From NCBI RefSeq assembly GCF_000382285.1, contig NZ_KB907931.1, forward strand, positions 62,001 to 126,000: a stretch of 64,000 bases of DNA. Reading direction: 5' to 3'. The stretch's first letter is position 1; the number at the start of each line of letters is the position of its first letter. The notes beneath the pieces were generated by a model, which saw only the letters and a program-made list of their open reading frames with translations, was not told the origin of the DNA and did no database searches. Shown here in pieces: positions 29,031 through 36,639 of the stretch. The position numbers were made by a program, and so were the translations under genes. The DNA comes from Solimonas variicoloris DSM 15731 (GTDB taxonomy: Bacteria; Pseudomonadota; Gammaproteobacteria; Nevskiales; Nevskiaceae).

Positions 29031-29693
29031 ATGCCCGCTCCGACCCTCCGCGGTGCCGCCGCTTTCGTCCAGCAGGTGCGGGCCGCCGAACAGCATCTGT
29101 CCGGCGCCGATCCGGTGATGGCCGCAGTCATCGAGCGCCACGGTCCGTGCACGCTCGGCGCCACGCGCCGCGACCCGTTCCACACGCTGTGCGCGTCGAT
29201 CATCAGCCAGCAGCTGTCGAGCAAGGCGGCCGACACCATCCAGGCGCGGCTGATGGCCGGCATCGGCGCCGGGCGCCGCATCACGCCGCCGCTGCTGCTG
29301 GCGGCCAGCCACGAGGAATTGCGCGGCTACGGTCTGTCGACCGCCAAGGCGCGGTGGCTGCGCGCGCTCGGCGAGGCGGCCGCGGCCGGCACGCTGGATT
29401 TTCGTGCGCTCGGCCGGCTCGACGACGAGGCGGCGATCGCGGTGCTCGACGCGCTGCCCGGCATCGGCCGCTGGACCGCCGAGATGTTCCTGATGTTCGC
29501 GCTCAACCGTATCGACCTGTTCGCGATGGACGATGTCGGCCTGCGCCGCGGCGTGGCGATGCTCTACAACCGGGGCCGGCCGCTGTCCGACGCGCGCACC
29601 CTGAAGATCACGCGGCGCTGGGCGCCGTACCGCACGATCGCCAGCTGGTATCTCTGGCGCGTCGCCGACCCGGTCAACGAGATCTGGGTCTGA
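29031..29693 (+). CDS. DNA-3-methyladenine glycosylase II (HhH-GPD)
   Basis: 220 residues. It contains the helix-hairpin-helix LPGIGRWTAEMFLMF followed by the Gly/Pro-Asp region with IDLFAMDDVGLRRG, whose Asp is the expected catalytic residue. DPFHTLCASIISQQLSSKAADTI is the typical AlkA/Mag1 entry segment. It is the short AlkA form, lacking the N-terminal domain of E. coli AlkA and any methyl-transfer domain. It excises alkylated purines in base-excision repair. No strong RBS is seen before ATG 29031. Confidence 0.88.
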   Translation: MPAPTLRGAAAFVQQVRAAEQHLSGADPVMAAVIERHGPCTLGATRRDPFHTLCASIISQQLSSKAADTIQARLMAGIGAGRRITPPLLLAASHEELRGYGLSTAKARWLRALGEAAAAGTLDFRALGRLDDEAAIAVLDALPGIGRWTAEMFLMFALNRIDLFAMDDVGLRRGVAMLYNRGRPLSDARTLKITRRWAPYRTIASWYLWRVADPVNEIWV

Positions 29694-29708
29694 GCGCCGC
29701 GCGGCCGT

Positions 29709-30419
29709 TCAGGCCGCCGCCGGCACCGCCGCCTGCAGACGGCGCTGCGCGCGCCCGTACTTCTCGTCGATGCTGCGCAGCACGTACTGCTGGTGGAAGT
29801 AACGCTGCGCGCGCTGCTCGATGTACGCGCACGAGGCCGGCGAGGCGGTGTCGTAGTAGATGGTGAAGTCGAGCAGATCGTCACGGCCGAGCAGGTGCAG
29901 CGGCTCGTGGTCGACCGGCACCACGCCGAACTCGACGAAGTGCCGCAGCACCTGGTAGCGCGTCAGGCCGACGATGAAGTCGTAGCCGTGCGCCGCCGCG
30001 TGCAGCGCGCTGTGCCGCAGCAGCAGGCCGAGGGCGATGGTCGCGCGAAAGCGCGGCACGACGATCACGTTGTTGACTTCGAGCAGACGCAGCGGCGCGC
30101 CGTCGGCGCGCGTCGCGCGCGGCAGCACGCGGCGGAAATGATGATCGCCGTCGTCGACCGGCGTCAGCCGGAAGGTCGCCGCGGTCTGCGCGCCGAATTC
30201 GAGCAGGAAGCAGCGCGAATCGTCGGTCGGCCGCAGTCCGGCGAGCGGAAAGCCGAGCGCGCCGTAAGTCTGTTCGAGCAGCGCTTCGTAGGTGCGGCGC
30301 TGCAGCTGGCCGTCGATCTCGCGGATGCGGTAGCGCTCCGGGCGGTACAGATCGAGCGACGAATCGGCGGCGCCTGCCGACGGCAGGTCGGCGACGGCGG
30401 CGAGCGGAAGGCGGTTCAT
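29709..30419 (-). CDS. GNAT/autoinducer-synthase-like N-acyltransferase
   Basis: 236 residues. The fold pattern resembles LuxI/FeeM-type or PEP-CTERM-associated acyltransferases: RTYEALLEQTYGALGF (about 42-57), an AATFRLTP strand (about 80-87), LLEVNNVIVVPRFRATIALGLLLRHSALHAAAHGYDFIVGLT (abridged, about 112-152) with a conserved-type Glu114, and a C-terminal cap. Such enzymes transfer an acyl group to an amino acid or SAM. The gene has its own RBS (GGGGAG) and starts 12 nt after the oxidase gene, so the two form an operon. With the adjacent autoinducer-binding LuxR it may make the signal. Exact substrates are unknown. Confidence 0.65.
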   Translation of the reverse strand: MNRLPLAAVADLPSAGAADSSLDLYRPERYRIREIDGQLQRRTYEALLEQTYGALGFPLAGLRPTDDSRCFLLEFGAQTAATFRLTPVDDGDHHFRRVLPRATRADGAPLRLLEVNNVIVVPRFRATIALGLLLRHSALHAAAHGYDFIVGLTRYQVLRHFVEFGVVPVDHEPLHLLGRDDLLDFTIYYDTASPASCAYIEQRAQRYFHQQYVLRSIDEKYGRAQRRLQAAVPAAA

Positions 30420-30431
30420 GTCGGGCTCCCC

Positions 30432-31130
30432 TCAGGCGGCGCGCTGGTGGTCGTCGAAGAAGCGCTCGACGCTGCGCAGCACGTCGTCGTACAGCGCCCC
30501 GTAGTAGCGGAAGGTGTAGCGGCGCGCGCGAATCACCTCGTCGAGCACCTCGGGGGCGGCGGCATATTCGTTGACGGCGCGGCGCGCTTCCTCGAAGTGG
30601 CGGCGGTCGAACGAGGCGTGGCTGCGCAGGAAGGTGGTGGCCGTGTCCGGAATGCCGAGCCGGGCCGAGACCACGTCGGCCATGCGTCCGGCGAGTTCCA
30701 CGCCCATGCCCTCGGTCGCGGCGGCGACGCCGAGGATCGCGCCGGGACGGGCGTGCGTGGCGAGGAAGTAGTTCTGCGTGACCATGCCCCAGACGCCGGG
30801 GCCCGGCGCGCGCTGCACGATGCGCTCGGCGTCGAGCCCGAGCCGCTGCAGATCCTTGAGGCAGAACAGCTCGTGGCCGTGCTCCTCGTGCGCCTGTTCG
30901 AGCAGCCAGCCGCGCAGGCCGCGGTGCTCGTCGTCGAGCCGCGCGGCGGCGGTCGCCAGCGCGCGCGAGGTGTGACGCACGAGGTGGAAGGTTTCGCGCA
31001 GGAACAGCGCGTAGTGGTCGCGGCGCAGCTGGCCGGCCGCGAGTGCGGCCAGCAGCGGGTGGCCGAGGATCTGCGATTCGAAGTCGGCGCGGGTGGCGTC
31101 GAGCAACTGCGAGAACGGTTCCAAGCTCAT
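30432..31130 (-). CDS. heme-oxygenase-like diiron oxidase (iron-containing redox enzyme family)
   Basis: 232 residues, all-helical. Probable metal ligands come in the usual order: E46 and H53 (RETFHLVRH), the EEHGHE cluster at 82-87, E140, and H171/D175/H178 (SHASFDRRH). This fits the HDO superfamily, whose known members (UndA, BesC, SznF) use an unstable diiron site to decarboxylate, cleave or N-oxygenate fatty acids and amino acids. RBS GGGGAG lies six bases before ATG 31130. It sits between luxR and the acyltransferase, so it may modify the acyl or amino moiety of the signal. Confidence 0.75.
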   Translation of the reverse strand: MSLEPFSQLLDATRADFESQILGHPLLAALAAGQLRRDHYALFLRETFHLVRHTSRALATAAARLDDEHRGLRGWLLEQAHEEHGHELFCLKDLQRLGLDAERIVQRAPGPGVWGMVTQNYFLATHARPGAILGVAAATEGMGVELAGRMADVVSARLGIPDTATTFLRSHASFDRRHFEEARRAVNEYAAAPEVLDEVIRARRYTFRYYGALYDDVLRSVERFFDDHQRAA

Positions 31131-31192
31131 CGGTTTCTCCCCCTGGCAGTCTTGCCTGCGGTGGAGTCTCGACCCGTGCCGATGCGGGGCGC

Positions 31193-31212
31193 ACCTGCCG
31201 CAACGGACAGGT
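31193..31212. promoter_or_regulatory. lux-box-like inverted repeat before the oxidase/acyltransferase operon
   Basis: ACCTGCCGCAACGGACAGGT is a 20-bp imperfect palindrome with the outer ACCTG/CAGGT arms of classic lux boxes. It lies about 63 nt upstream of the oxidase ATG, in the 141-nt gap after luxR. A 16/20 match is at 37563-37582. Confidence 0.65.
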
Positions 31213-31271
31213 CGGCCGTCTTTCCGGAAAGGCGACGATCCCGATGCTGAGGATGCGATTGCGGCGGGGAT

Positions 31272-32045
31272 CTAGCCCCAGTCGATGAGCCCCTGCGAGA
31301 GGGCGATCGCCATCGCCTGCACGCGGTTGTTGGCCTGCAGCTTGCGCATGGCGTTTTCCAGATGGAACTTCACAGTGCGCGCGCCGATGCCCATCTGCAG
31401 CGAAATCTCCCAATCGGTCTTTCCGAATTTCGCCCAGTTCAGCGCCTCGCGCTCGCGGTCGCTGAGCACCGGCGCCTCCTTGAGCAGACCGAGATGGACC
31501 TTGGCCAGCGCTTCGTGCAGATGCGGGGTGAGGAACTCGATCATCACCGCGTGGCGGCGATGCCGCACCATCTCGCGCTCGTCGCAGATGCAGGTGAAGA
31601 AGCTCGCCGAGCTGGATTGCGAAAAGCGGGCGCCGAACGAGAAGCCCTCGTTCAGGCCGAAGTCGCGCGCGTCGGCGTAGAACTGCTTGGCACCGTCCAC
31701 GACATTGCGCTTGCGCAACTCGTGCCAGAGCAGCGGCCGGCCAGCGCCGAACAGTTCGCGCGCGACCGGATCGACGCGGAAGTATTCGCGCTCGCGGTAC
31801 TGGTTGAGCCACTCGAGCGGAAAATTGATGTGCATCTGCCGCGTGGTGGAAACGATGTTCGCGTCGGCATCGAGCGCGGCCACGCAGATGTGCACCTTCT
31901 CGAGCGGAATCAGCTCCGAGGCCAGATGCATGAGCCGCTTCATCTGTTGCTCGGAGCCGACGTGGCGCGCGGTATCGATGACGTCGAGCGCCTTGACCAG
32001 ATCCAGCTTCGACAGATGTCGGGCGATTTCGGTGGCCGTCGGCAT
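31272..32045 (-). CDS. LuxR-type regulator with autoinducer-binding domain (1)
   Basis: 257 residues. The N-terminal autoinducer-binding domain keeps the LuxR-family ligand-pocket residues W79, Y83, D92, P93 and W107. The C-terminal LuxR HTH (about 193-257) has LSDREREALNWAKFGKTDWEISLQMGI. ATG 32045 has GGGGGAG upstream. It is followed on the same strand by the oxidase and acyltransferase genes, with a lux-box-like site between. This is the arrangement expected of a signal receptor and its synthase operon, but with no canonical LuxI. Confidence 0.9.
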   Translation of the reverse strand: MPTATEIARHLSKLDLVKALDVIDTARHVGSEQQMKRLMHLASELIPLEKVHICVAALDADANIVSTTRQMHINFPLEWLNQYREREYFRVDPVARELFGAGRPLLWHELRKRNVVDGAKQFYADARDFGLNEGFSFGARFSQSSSASFFTCICDEREMVRHRRHAVMIEFLTPHLHEALAKVHLGLLKEAPVLSDREREALNWAKFGKTDWEISLQMGIGARTVKFHLENAMRKLQANNRVQAMAIALSQGLIDWG

Positions 32046-32199
32046 GTTTCTCCCCCATGGCTCGCAGCGCCGACAGTGTAGGCAAGTCGGAGCGCGCGCG
32101 GCGCCTGCGGTTTCGCGCTGCGCTGCAGCATCGCACCGCCGCTGCGGACGCCTGTCGATGCGATCGGCAGCGGTGGCCAGGGAAGGTCAGAACCACGTC

Positions 32200-32296
32200 T
32201 GTCATCGCGAGGCCGCGCCGCGGCCGCAGCGATCCGGAGACACAGCTTGCTTCCTGCGTCGCCGCGGCTTCTCGCCGCCGGCGCCTCGTCATGACG
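32200..32296. repeat. intergenic inverted-repeat element, copy 1
   Basis: The left arm begins GTCATCGCGAGGC and the right arm ends CCTCGTCATGACG; the middle has GCAGCGATCC and CGCCGCGG-type complements. It resembles the TCATTGCGAG-type dispersed repeats of many proteobacterial genomes and a second, diverged copy at 36245-36343. It lies upstream of luxR(1). Confidence 0.5.
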
Positions 32297-32320
32297 ATGG
32301 ATGGCGCGATGCAGAGGCGC

Positions 32321-32893
32321 CTAAAGCCCGAGCACGGCGCGCAGCGCGCGCGCATCGATCGTGCGCGGCGCATACAGCGGCCGCAGCAGCGTTGCCGCCG
32401 GCGCCGGCAGCGGCGCCTCGCCGTCGGCGTTGAGCAGGGCCGGATTGCGCGCGCGCGCCAGGCGGATCAGCGCCTGCTCGACGCAGGCGATCTCGGCGCC
32501 GGTGCCCGATGCCGGCAGGCCGCCGCAGTCGAGACGCCCGAGCAGGTGCAGGTGCGCGTCGAGACAGGGCATGCATGCCTGCGCCTGCGCGTAGATCCGC
32601 AGGCAGGCGTCGCTCAGGCAGACCTCGGCGAACGAGCCGCCGTCGGCACGGCCGACGTACCACGGCAGCGCCGCTGCGCGGCCGCGCAGGCTGAAGACGA
32701 AGCAGCCGCAGGCGGCGGCGAGGCCGTCTTCGCGCCCGGCGATGTCGGCCAGCACGCGTCGCCGCGCGGCCGGTGTCGCGTCGAAACCTCCGTCGGCGGC
32801 GAGCGGCAGCTCGAACGGGCCGAACACGGCGAATGCGGTGCCGGCCCATATCGCGCGCCGATGCCGCGTCCGCTTGCGTGTGGTGTCCGGCAT
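32321..32893 (-). CDS. hypothetical protein with a PWYVGxA segment (GIY-YIG-like?)
   Basis: 190 residues, no signal peptide. The central segment GCFVFSLRGRAAALPWYVGRADGGSF followed by a CLRIYAQAQ helix resembles the YxF...PWYVGK pattern of divergent GIY-YIG-like domains. It also has several Cys (CGCF, CLSDACL, ACMPCLDAH, DCGG, ACVEQA) that could bind metal. I cannot assign a function. The ATG at 32893 has AAGGA just upstream. It diverges from the TetR gene. Confidence 0.6.
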   Translation of the reverse strand: MPDTTRKRTRHRRAIWAGTAFAVFGPFELPLAADGGFDATPAARRRVLADIAGREDGLAAACGCFVFSLRGRAAALPWYVGRADGGSFAEVCLSDACLRIYAQAQACMPCLDAHLHLLGRLDCGGLPASGTGAEIACVEQALIRLARARNPALLNADGEAPLPAPAATLLRPLYAPRTIDARALRAVLGL

Positions 32894-32966
32894 GGGTCCT
32901 TGACCTTCCGCCGTCGGCGGTTCGGGGCAGGCACATCGATGCTCGCGGTCGGGGATTTCCCGACCA

Positions 32967-32998
32967 ACTGGCCATTAGGACAGTGCCCATTGTCACTG
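32967..32998. promoter_or_regulatory. overlapping inverted repeats upstream of the TetR gene
   Basis: ACTGGCCATTAGGACAGT (32967-32984) is lux-box-like, and its CTGGCC-N4-GGACAG core matches 37485-37500 in 14 of 16 positions. Overlapping it, GACAGTGCCCATTGTC (32979-32994) is a second inverted repeat that could be a TetR operator. The site lies about 54 nt before ATG 33037 and 75 nt before the divergent gene. Confidence 0.55.
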
Positions 32999-33036
32999 CG
33001 GCCTGCGAAGGTGGCGCTGTCATCCGAGCGACATCC

Positions 33037-33798
33037 ATGAAGCCCAAGTGCCATCCAGCCTCTCACGCGCATGCCGGGACGCGACCGGGTTCCGCCGGCA
33101 GCGAGCCCGGCCTCGCGCTGCAACGCGGCCCGCGCGCCGTCAATCGCGTCTACGGCGGCCGCGCCATGGCCGAGCTCAAGGCCGAGCGCCGCGAGCGCCT
33201 GATGAACGCGGCCTACGCGCTGATCGGCCGCGAGGGCTATGCGCGCCTGTCGATCGAGCGCACCTGCGCCGCGGCGCGCGTCGCTACACGCCATTACTAC
33301 GAGCACTTCCAGGGGCGCGAGGCCCTGCTGCACGGGCTGTTCGACCGTGTCGAGGCCGAACTCTGGCAGGCCGTCACGCGCGCCCTGACCGAGCCGGGCG
33401 TGGAAACCGGAGAACGCAGCGGCGCGGCGATCCGCGCTTTTGTGCGGCATGCGCTGTCCGATCCGATCCGGGCCCGCATCATGTGTCTGGAGAGCGTCGG
33501 CGTCAGTGCCGAACTCGAAGAAAAGCGGCGGCGCCTGATCCGTCGTTTCGCCGAGCTGATCCATCAGGTCTCGCGGCAGCTTGCGGCCGACGGCGTGCTG
33601 CCGGCCGCCGACTATCGGCTGTCCGGCATCGCCCTGGTCGGCGCGACCAACGAGCTGCTCGTCGAGTGGATCTCCGGCGGCATGCGTCTGACGGTCGAGG
33701 AAATGGAATTGCAGGTGCTCAACATCTTCCGCGCGCTGACCAAGGGCGCGGTCTATGCGCACCACGAGGCGGTGGGCTTGCCGATCCTGCCATGCTAG
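33037..33798 (+). CDS. TetR-family transcriptional regulator
   Basis: 253 residues. The subfamily entry motif RVYGG is followed by AERRERLMNAAYALIGREGYARLSIERTCAAARVATRHYYEHFQGREALL (abridged), a TetR HTH, and a helical ligand-binding domain. The long start at 33037 is chosen because the RVYGG motif lies upstream of the internal ATG at 33166. Its 5' region carries the overlapping palindromes at 32967-32998, so it may be both autoregulated and under LuxR control. The ligand is unknown. Confidence 0.85.
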   Translation: MKPKCHPASHAHAGTRPGSAGSEPGLALQRGPRAVNRVYGGRAMAELKAERRERLMNAAYALIGREGYARLSIERTCAAARVATRHYYEHFQGREALLHGLFDRVEAELWQAVTRALTEPGVETGERSGAAIRAFVRHALSDPIRARIMCLESVGVSAELEEKRRRLIRRFAELIHQVSRQLAADGVLPAADYRLSGIALVGATNELLVEWISGGMRLTVEEMELQVLNIFRALTKGAVYAHHEAVGLPILPC

Positions 33799-33831
33799 CG
33801 GTGTGCCGCGGGCGCGGGGATCAGCTTCCAA

Positions 33832-34605
33832 TCAGCCCCAGTCGACGAGACCTTGCGAGAGAGCGATGGCGATGGCTTGCACACGGTTGCTGGCCTGCAG
33901 CTTGTGCATGACGTTCTCGATATGGAACTTGACGGTGCGGGCGCTGCAGCCAATCTGAAGGGAAATTTCCCAGTCCGTCTTCCCGAACTTGGCCCAATGC
34001 ATGACCTCGCGCTCTCGCTCGGTGAGCACAGGCATTAGCTTGAGTAGGCCAAGCTGTATGCGGCCGAGTGCGGCGTGCAGGTGCGGGGTCAGATAGTCGA
34101 TGACAGCGAGATGGCGCTGGTGCCGTGGCAATTCGTGTGGATCGCATATGGCCGCGAATACGCTGTAGCCAGGGAAGTGCGAGAAGCGTGCGCCGAAGGT
34201 GAAGCCGTCACGCAGCCCGTAGGCGTTGGCGGCGGCATAGATACGCATCTGCTCGGGCGAGCGATGGCGCTGGCGTAAGTCGTGCCAGATGACGGCGCGG
34301 CCGGTTCGCATGAGCTCGTCCCAGGCGGGATCGACGGCGGCATAGTTACCCTCCAGGTATTCCTGCACGAATTGCGACGGGTAGTCGATCAGGATGTGGC
34401 GGCTGAAGCCGGAAATCTGGGACTGCTCGTCCAACGAAGCGAAGCAGACGTGCATGCGCTCGAGCGGGATCAGCCGCGAGGCAATCGCGACGAGCTGCCG
34501 GAACTGGTCTTCGGTACCGGCCTTGTCGGCCTTTTCGACGAGATCCAGCGTGTCGATCAGTTCGGCTTTCGAAAGGTACTTCGCGAGTTGCGAGGCATCA
34601 CGCAT
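33832..34605 (-). CDS. LuxR-type regulator with autoinducer-binding domain (2)
   Basis: 257 residues, exactly the length of LuxR(1), and the two align without gaps. Ligand-pocket equivalents are F79 (Trp in the paralogue), Y83, D92, P93 and W107. The HTH REREVMHWAKFGKTDWEISLQ is nearly identical to that of the paralogue, so both may read the same DNA site. ATG 34605 has GGGAGAAGG upstream. No synthase gene is directly attached; it diverges from the secreted-protein gene at 35177. Confidence 0.9.
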   Translation of the reverse strand: MRDASQLAKYLSKAELIDTLDLVEKADKAGTEDQFRQLVAIASRLIPLERMHVCFASLDEQSQISGFSRHILIDYPSQFVQEYLEGNYAAVDPAWDELMRTGRAVIWHDLRQRHRSPEQMRIYAAANAYGLRDGFTFGARFSHFPGYSVFAAICDPHELPRHQRHLAVIDYLTPHLHAALGRIQLGLLKLMPVLTEREREVMHWAKFGKTDWEISLQIGCSARTVKFHIENVMHKLQASNRVQAIAIALSQGLVDWG

Positions 34606-35176
34606 GTCCTTCTCCCAGGAATTAAGTGGGACAGTCGACGCCGCAGATAAAGAATACTGGCGTTCCCCGATCGGCGGGTTCGGCAAGTGTGGACGAACGG
34701 AAAGATAAAGCCGACTGATGCTGACGGAAGACCGCCGGCCGCCGATAGGACGTGGGCTGCAGTGGCGGGGATGGTGTGCAGCCCGTGCGTTCATAGCGTG
34801 AGCCGGACGTGGTGATGGCGCCCCGATTATGGGAAACCCGCTGCTCTCATTACGTTCAAGCAACGCCGGTCCCGTTGCAGTGTCGGCGCAACTTTAGATA
34901 GATCAGTCGATCCAGTAAAAAGAACTTGAAACATGAGCTTCGTTCCTCCCCTTTTATGAGGGCAACTGCCCTTTTGGACAATCGCGGCATTGTGAATCCG
35001 GTGGTACACAACCTGAGTCGGGCACGTTGACTCCGAAAACCGGAGTCAGCGATGTCCTGGGGGGCATTGCTATGCCGACCAGGGCCTGCTGCAGAGCATT
35101 GCTCCACGGTGCTACTTGCTCCGACATGGGCGTGACAAGGCGAGTTCATCGTTTCACTCAATGAGGAGAGATCATC
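34606..35176. other. divergent regulatory region between luxR(2) and a secreted-protein gene
   Basis: 571 nt with no credible gene and noticeably more A/T than the core genes. It contains a weak lux-box-like repeat CTGCCCTTTTGGACAA (34966-34981), which partly overlaps a small AGGGCA/TGCCCT hairpin with T-run. It also contains a perfect TGACTCCG/CGGAGTCA hairpin (35028-35048) in the probable 5' leader of the gene at 35177. Confidence 0.5.
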
Positions 35177-36163
35177 ATGGGGTTCATATCAAGGAGGTTG
35201 TCTGCGCCGCTATTGGGCAGCGTCGCCGCTGCCGCAAGCCTGGCCATGCTGGCCACGAATGCGCACGCGGTCACGTTGAACGGCGCTTGGGCGCCGTTCA
35301 CTCGCTGCCCAGTCGACAGCGCTGCGATGTTGGCGACCGATGGCATCAACACCAATAGCGTCTGCGTCGCCAATGATTCGACCAGCGGCTCGATCAAAAT
35401 TGGCAAAATGCAGCTGATCAAGCTGGGACCGATCCAGATCGGGAATGCTCCGGTCACGGCGGGACGCAGCAATCTGCAGATTGGCGCTGTGGAGATGACG
35501 GGCAATCTCACCGATATCGACGGCACCGTCTCGCCGCCGGGTGGCGCGGTGCTCTCCGATCCGGCTGAGGTCCCTGGTGGCCTTCTGGGCCTGATTTGCT
35601 CTGGCTACGATCCAGTGATCACGCCGCTGTGCAATCTCATTACCAACAACGACCTTAACCGAGTCACGGCGACGCTGGTCTCGGCGGGCGCGCCGTCGGA
35701 CCTGAACCTGATCGCGGCGACGCGAGTCGGTTTGCCGATCCTGACGCTGCCAGTGAAGATCAAGCTCAATCACTTCCTGCTGGGCAATAACTGCTTCATC
35801 GGCTCGGACAGCAATCCGATTCTCCTGCATCCACGGAATTCTCAGATCGCAGAGGCCTATGCCTCGACCTATGACCTGGATGGCAATGAGAATATCGATT
35901 CCGGCGTCCTGTACTCTGCGGCGGTCAAGTCGACGCAGCTCGATGACACATTCTCTGTGCCTGCGGCGAGCGGCTGCGGAACGATTCCGTTCGTGATTGA
36001 TGCGGTCCTCAACCTCAAGCAGGGCTTGCCCGCCGCGTCGGGCGTAAACCGCTTGGAGCTGAAAGACGTCTCGGGGGCGACCATTTTCGCGACGGCCCCC
36101 GATGGTACGGTGCCGGGCATCAATTTCATGAATGGCTGGAACTCGGCGATCATCTCGCCTTGA
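35177..36163 (+). CDS. secreted protein of unknown function
   Basis: 328 residues. Strong RBS GAGGAGAG (35163-35170) and a signal peptide (APLLGSVAAAASLAMLATNAHA, abridged). The mature part starts VTLNGAWAPFTRCPVDSAAM and is rich in Gly/Ser/Thr/Leu, beta-type, with several Cys (TRCPVD, SVCVAND, LICSGY, PLCNLI, NNCFIG, SGCGTI) that could form disulfides. I recognise no family. Local base composition is less GC-rich (about 58% in one 60-base line counted by eye) than the flanking core genes. It is followed by a strong terminator. Confidence 0.75.
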   Translation: MGFISRRLSAPLLGSVAAAASLAMLATNAHAVTLNGAWAPFTRCPVDSAAMLATDGINTNSVCVANDSTSGSIKIGKMQLIKLGPIQIGNAPVTAGRSNLQIGAVEMTGNLTDIDGTVSPPGGAVLSDPAEVPGGLLGLICSGYDPVITPLCNLITNNDLNRVTATLVSAGAPSDLNLIAATRVGLPILTLPVKIKLNHFLLGNNCFIGSDSNPILLHPRNSQIAEAYASTYDLDGNENIDSGVLYSAAVKSTQLDDTFSVPAASGCGTIPFVIDAVLNLKQGLPAASGVNRLELKDVSGATIFATAPDGTVPGINFMNGWNSAIISP

Positions 36164-36182
36164 TCAGGCAGACAGCCGTGTC

Positions 36183-36213
36183 GGCGGGGACCTTCGAGTC
36201 CCCGCCTTTTTTT
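36183..36213 (+). terminator. intrinsic terminator after the secreted-protein gene
   Basis: GGCGGGGAC (36183-36191) pairs with GTCCCCGCC (36198-36206) around CTTCGA, followed by seven T. Confidence 0.92.
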
Positions 36214-36244
36214 GCTCAAGGAATCTCTGAAAAAGTTCAGACCT

Positions 36245-36343
36245 CGTCATTGCGAGGAGCCGTAGGCAACGACGCCATCCCGGCGTGCGACACAAGCGGC
36301 GTCTCTGGATCGCTACAGCCGCTGCGCGGCGTCCCGATGACCG
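36245..36343. repeat. intergenic inverted-repeat element, copy 2
   Basis: The left arm is CGTCATTGCGAGGAGCCGTA followed by ACGACGCCATCC. The right arm is GGATCGCTACAGCCGCTGCG and ends CGATGACCG. The arms are imperfect reverse complements. It is a dispersed, REP-like element related to 32200-32296. The rest of the 36214-36550 interval shows no gene. Confidence 0.55.
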
Positions 36344-36550
36344 AGATTTCAGACCTTCCTCGAAGGCCTGAACGGCGAGGAGAGCCTTTCTCTCGCCTTG
36401 GATTCGGCAATGATTCGCGGTGGCGTGAGAGCGCCAGCTCGATGCTGGACGCCGAACCTCGCGTCAGGTTTTAAGCGCTCACCGGTGAATGCATCGAAGC
36501 GCCCGCCAGGCGATGGCTGTGGGTGACATGACTCGTGTTTGCGGTCGGGC

Positions 36551-36578
36551 AAAAAAGGGAGCGCCCTAAGGCGCTCCC
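36551..36578 (-). terminator. intrinsic terminator for the minus-strand secreted-protein gene
   Basis: GGGAGCGCC (36557-36565) and GGCGCTCCC (36570-36578) form a 9-bp stem. The A-run at 36551-36556 becomes the U-tract on the minus strand, about 60 nt after the stop at 36640. Confidence 0.9.
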
Positions 36579-36639
36579 ACGAGGAGCCGGGATGCATGCA
36601 GCCAATCTGGCGACGGGCTGTCCTGTCTGGGCCGATGCA

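Noticed and set aside
32152-32170. CTGTCGATGCGATCGGCAG palindrome upstream of luxR(1)
   Set aside because: Good symmetry but odd spacing and right arm GGCAG, unlike the 6-4-6 GACAG family; not counted as a member, though it could still be functional.
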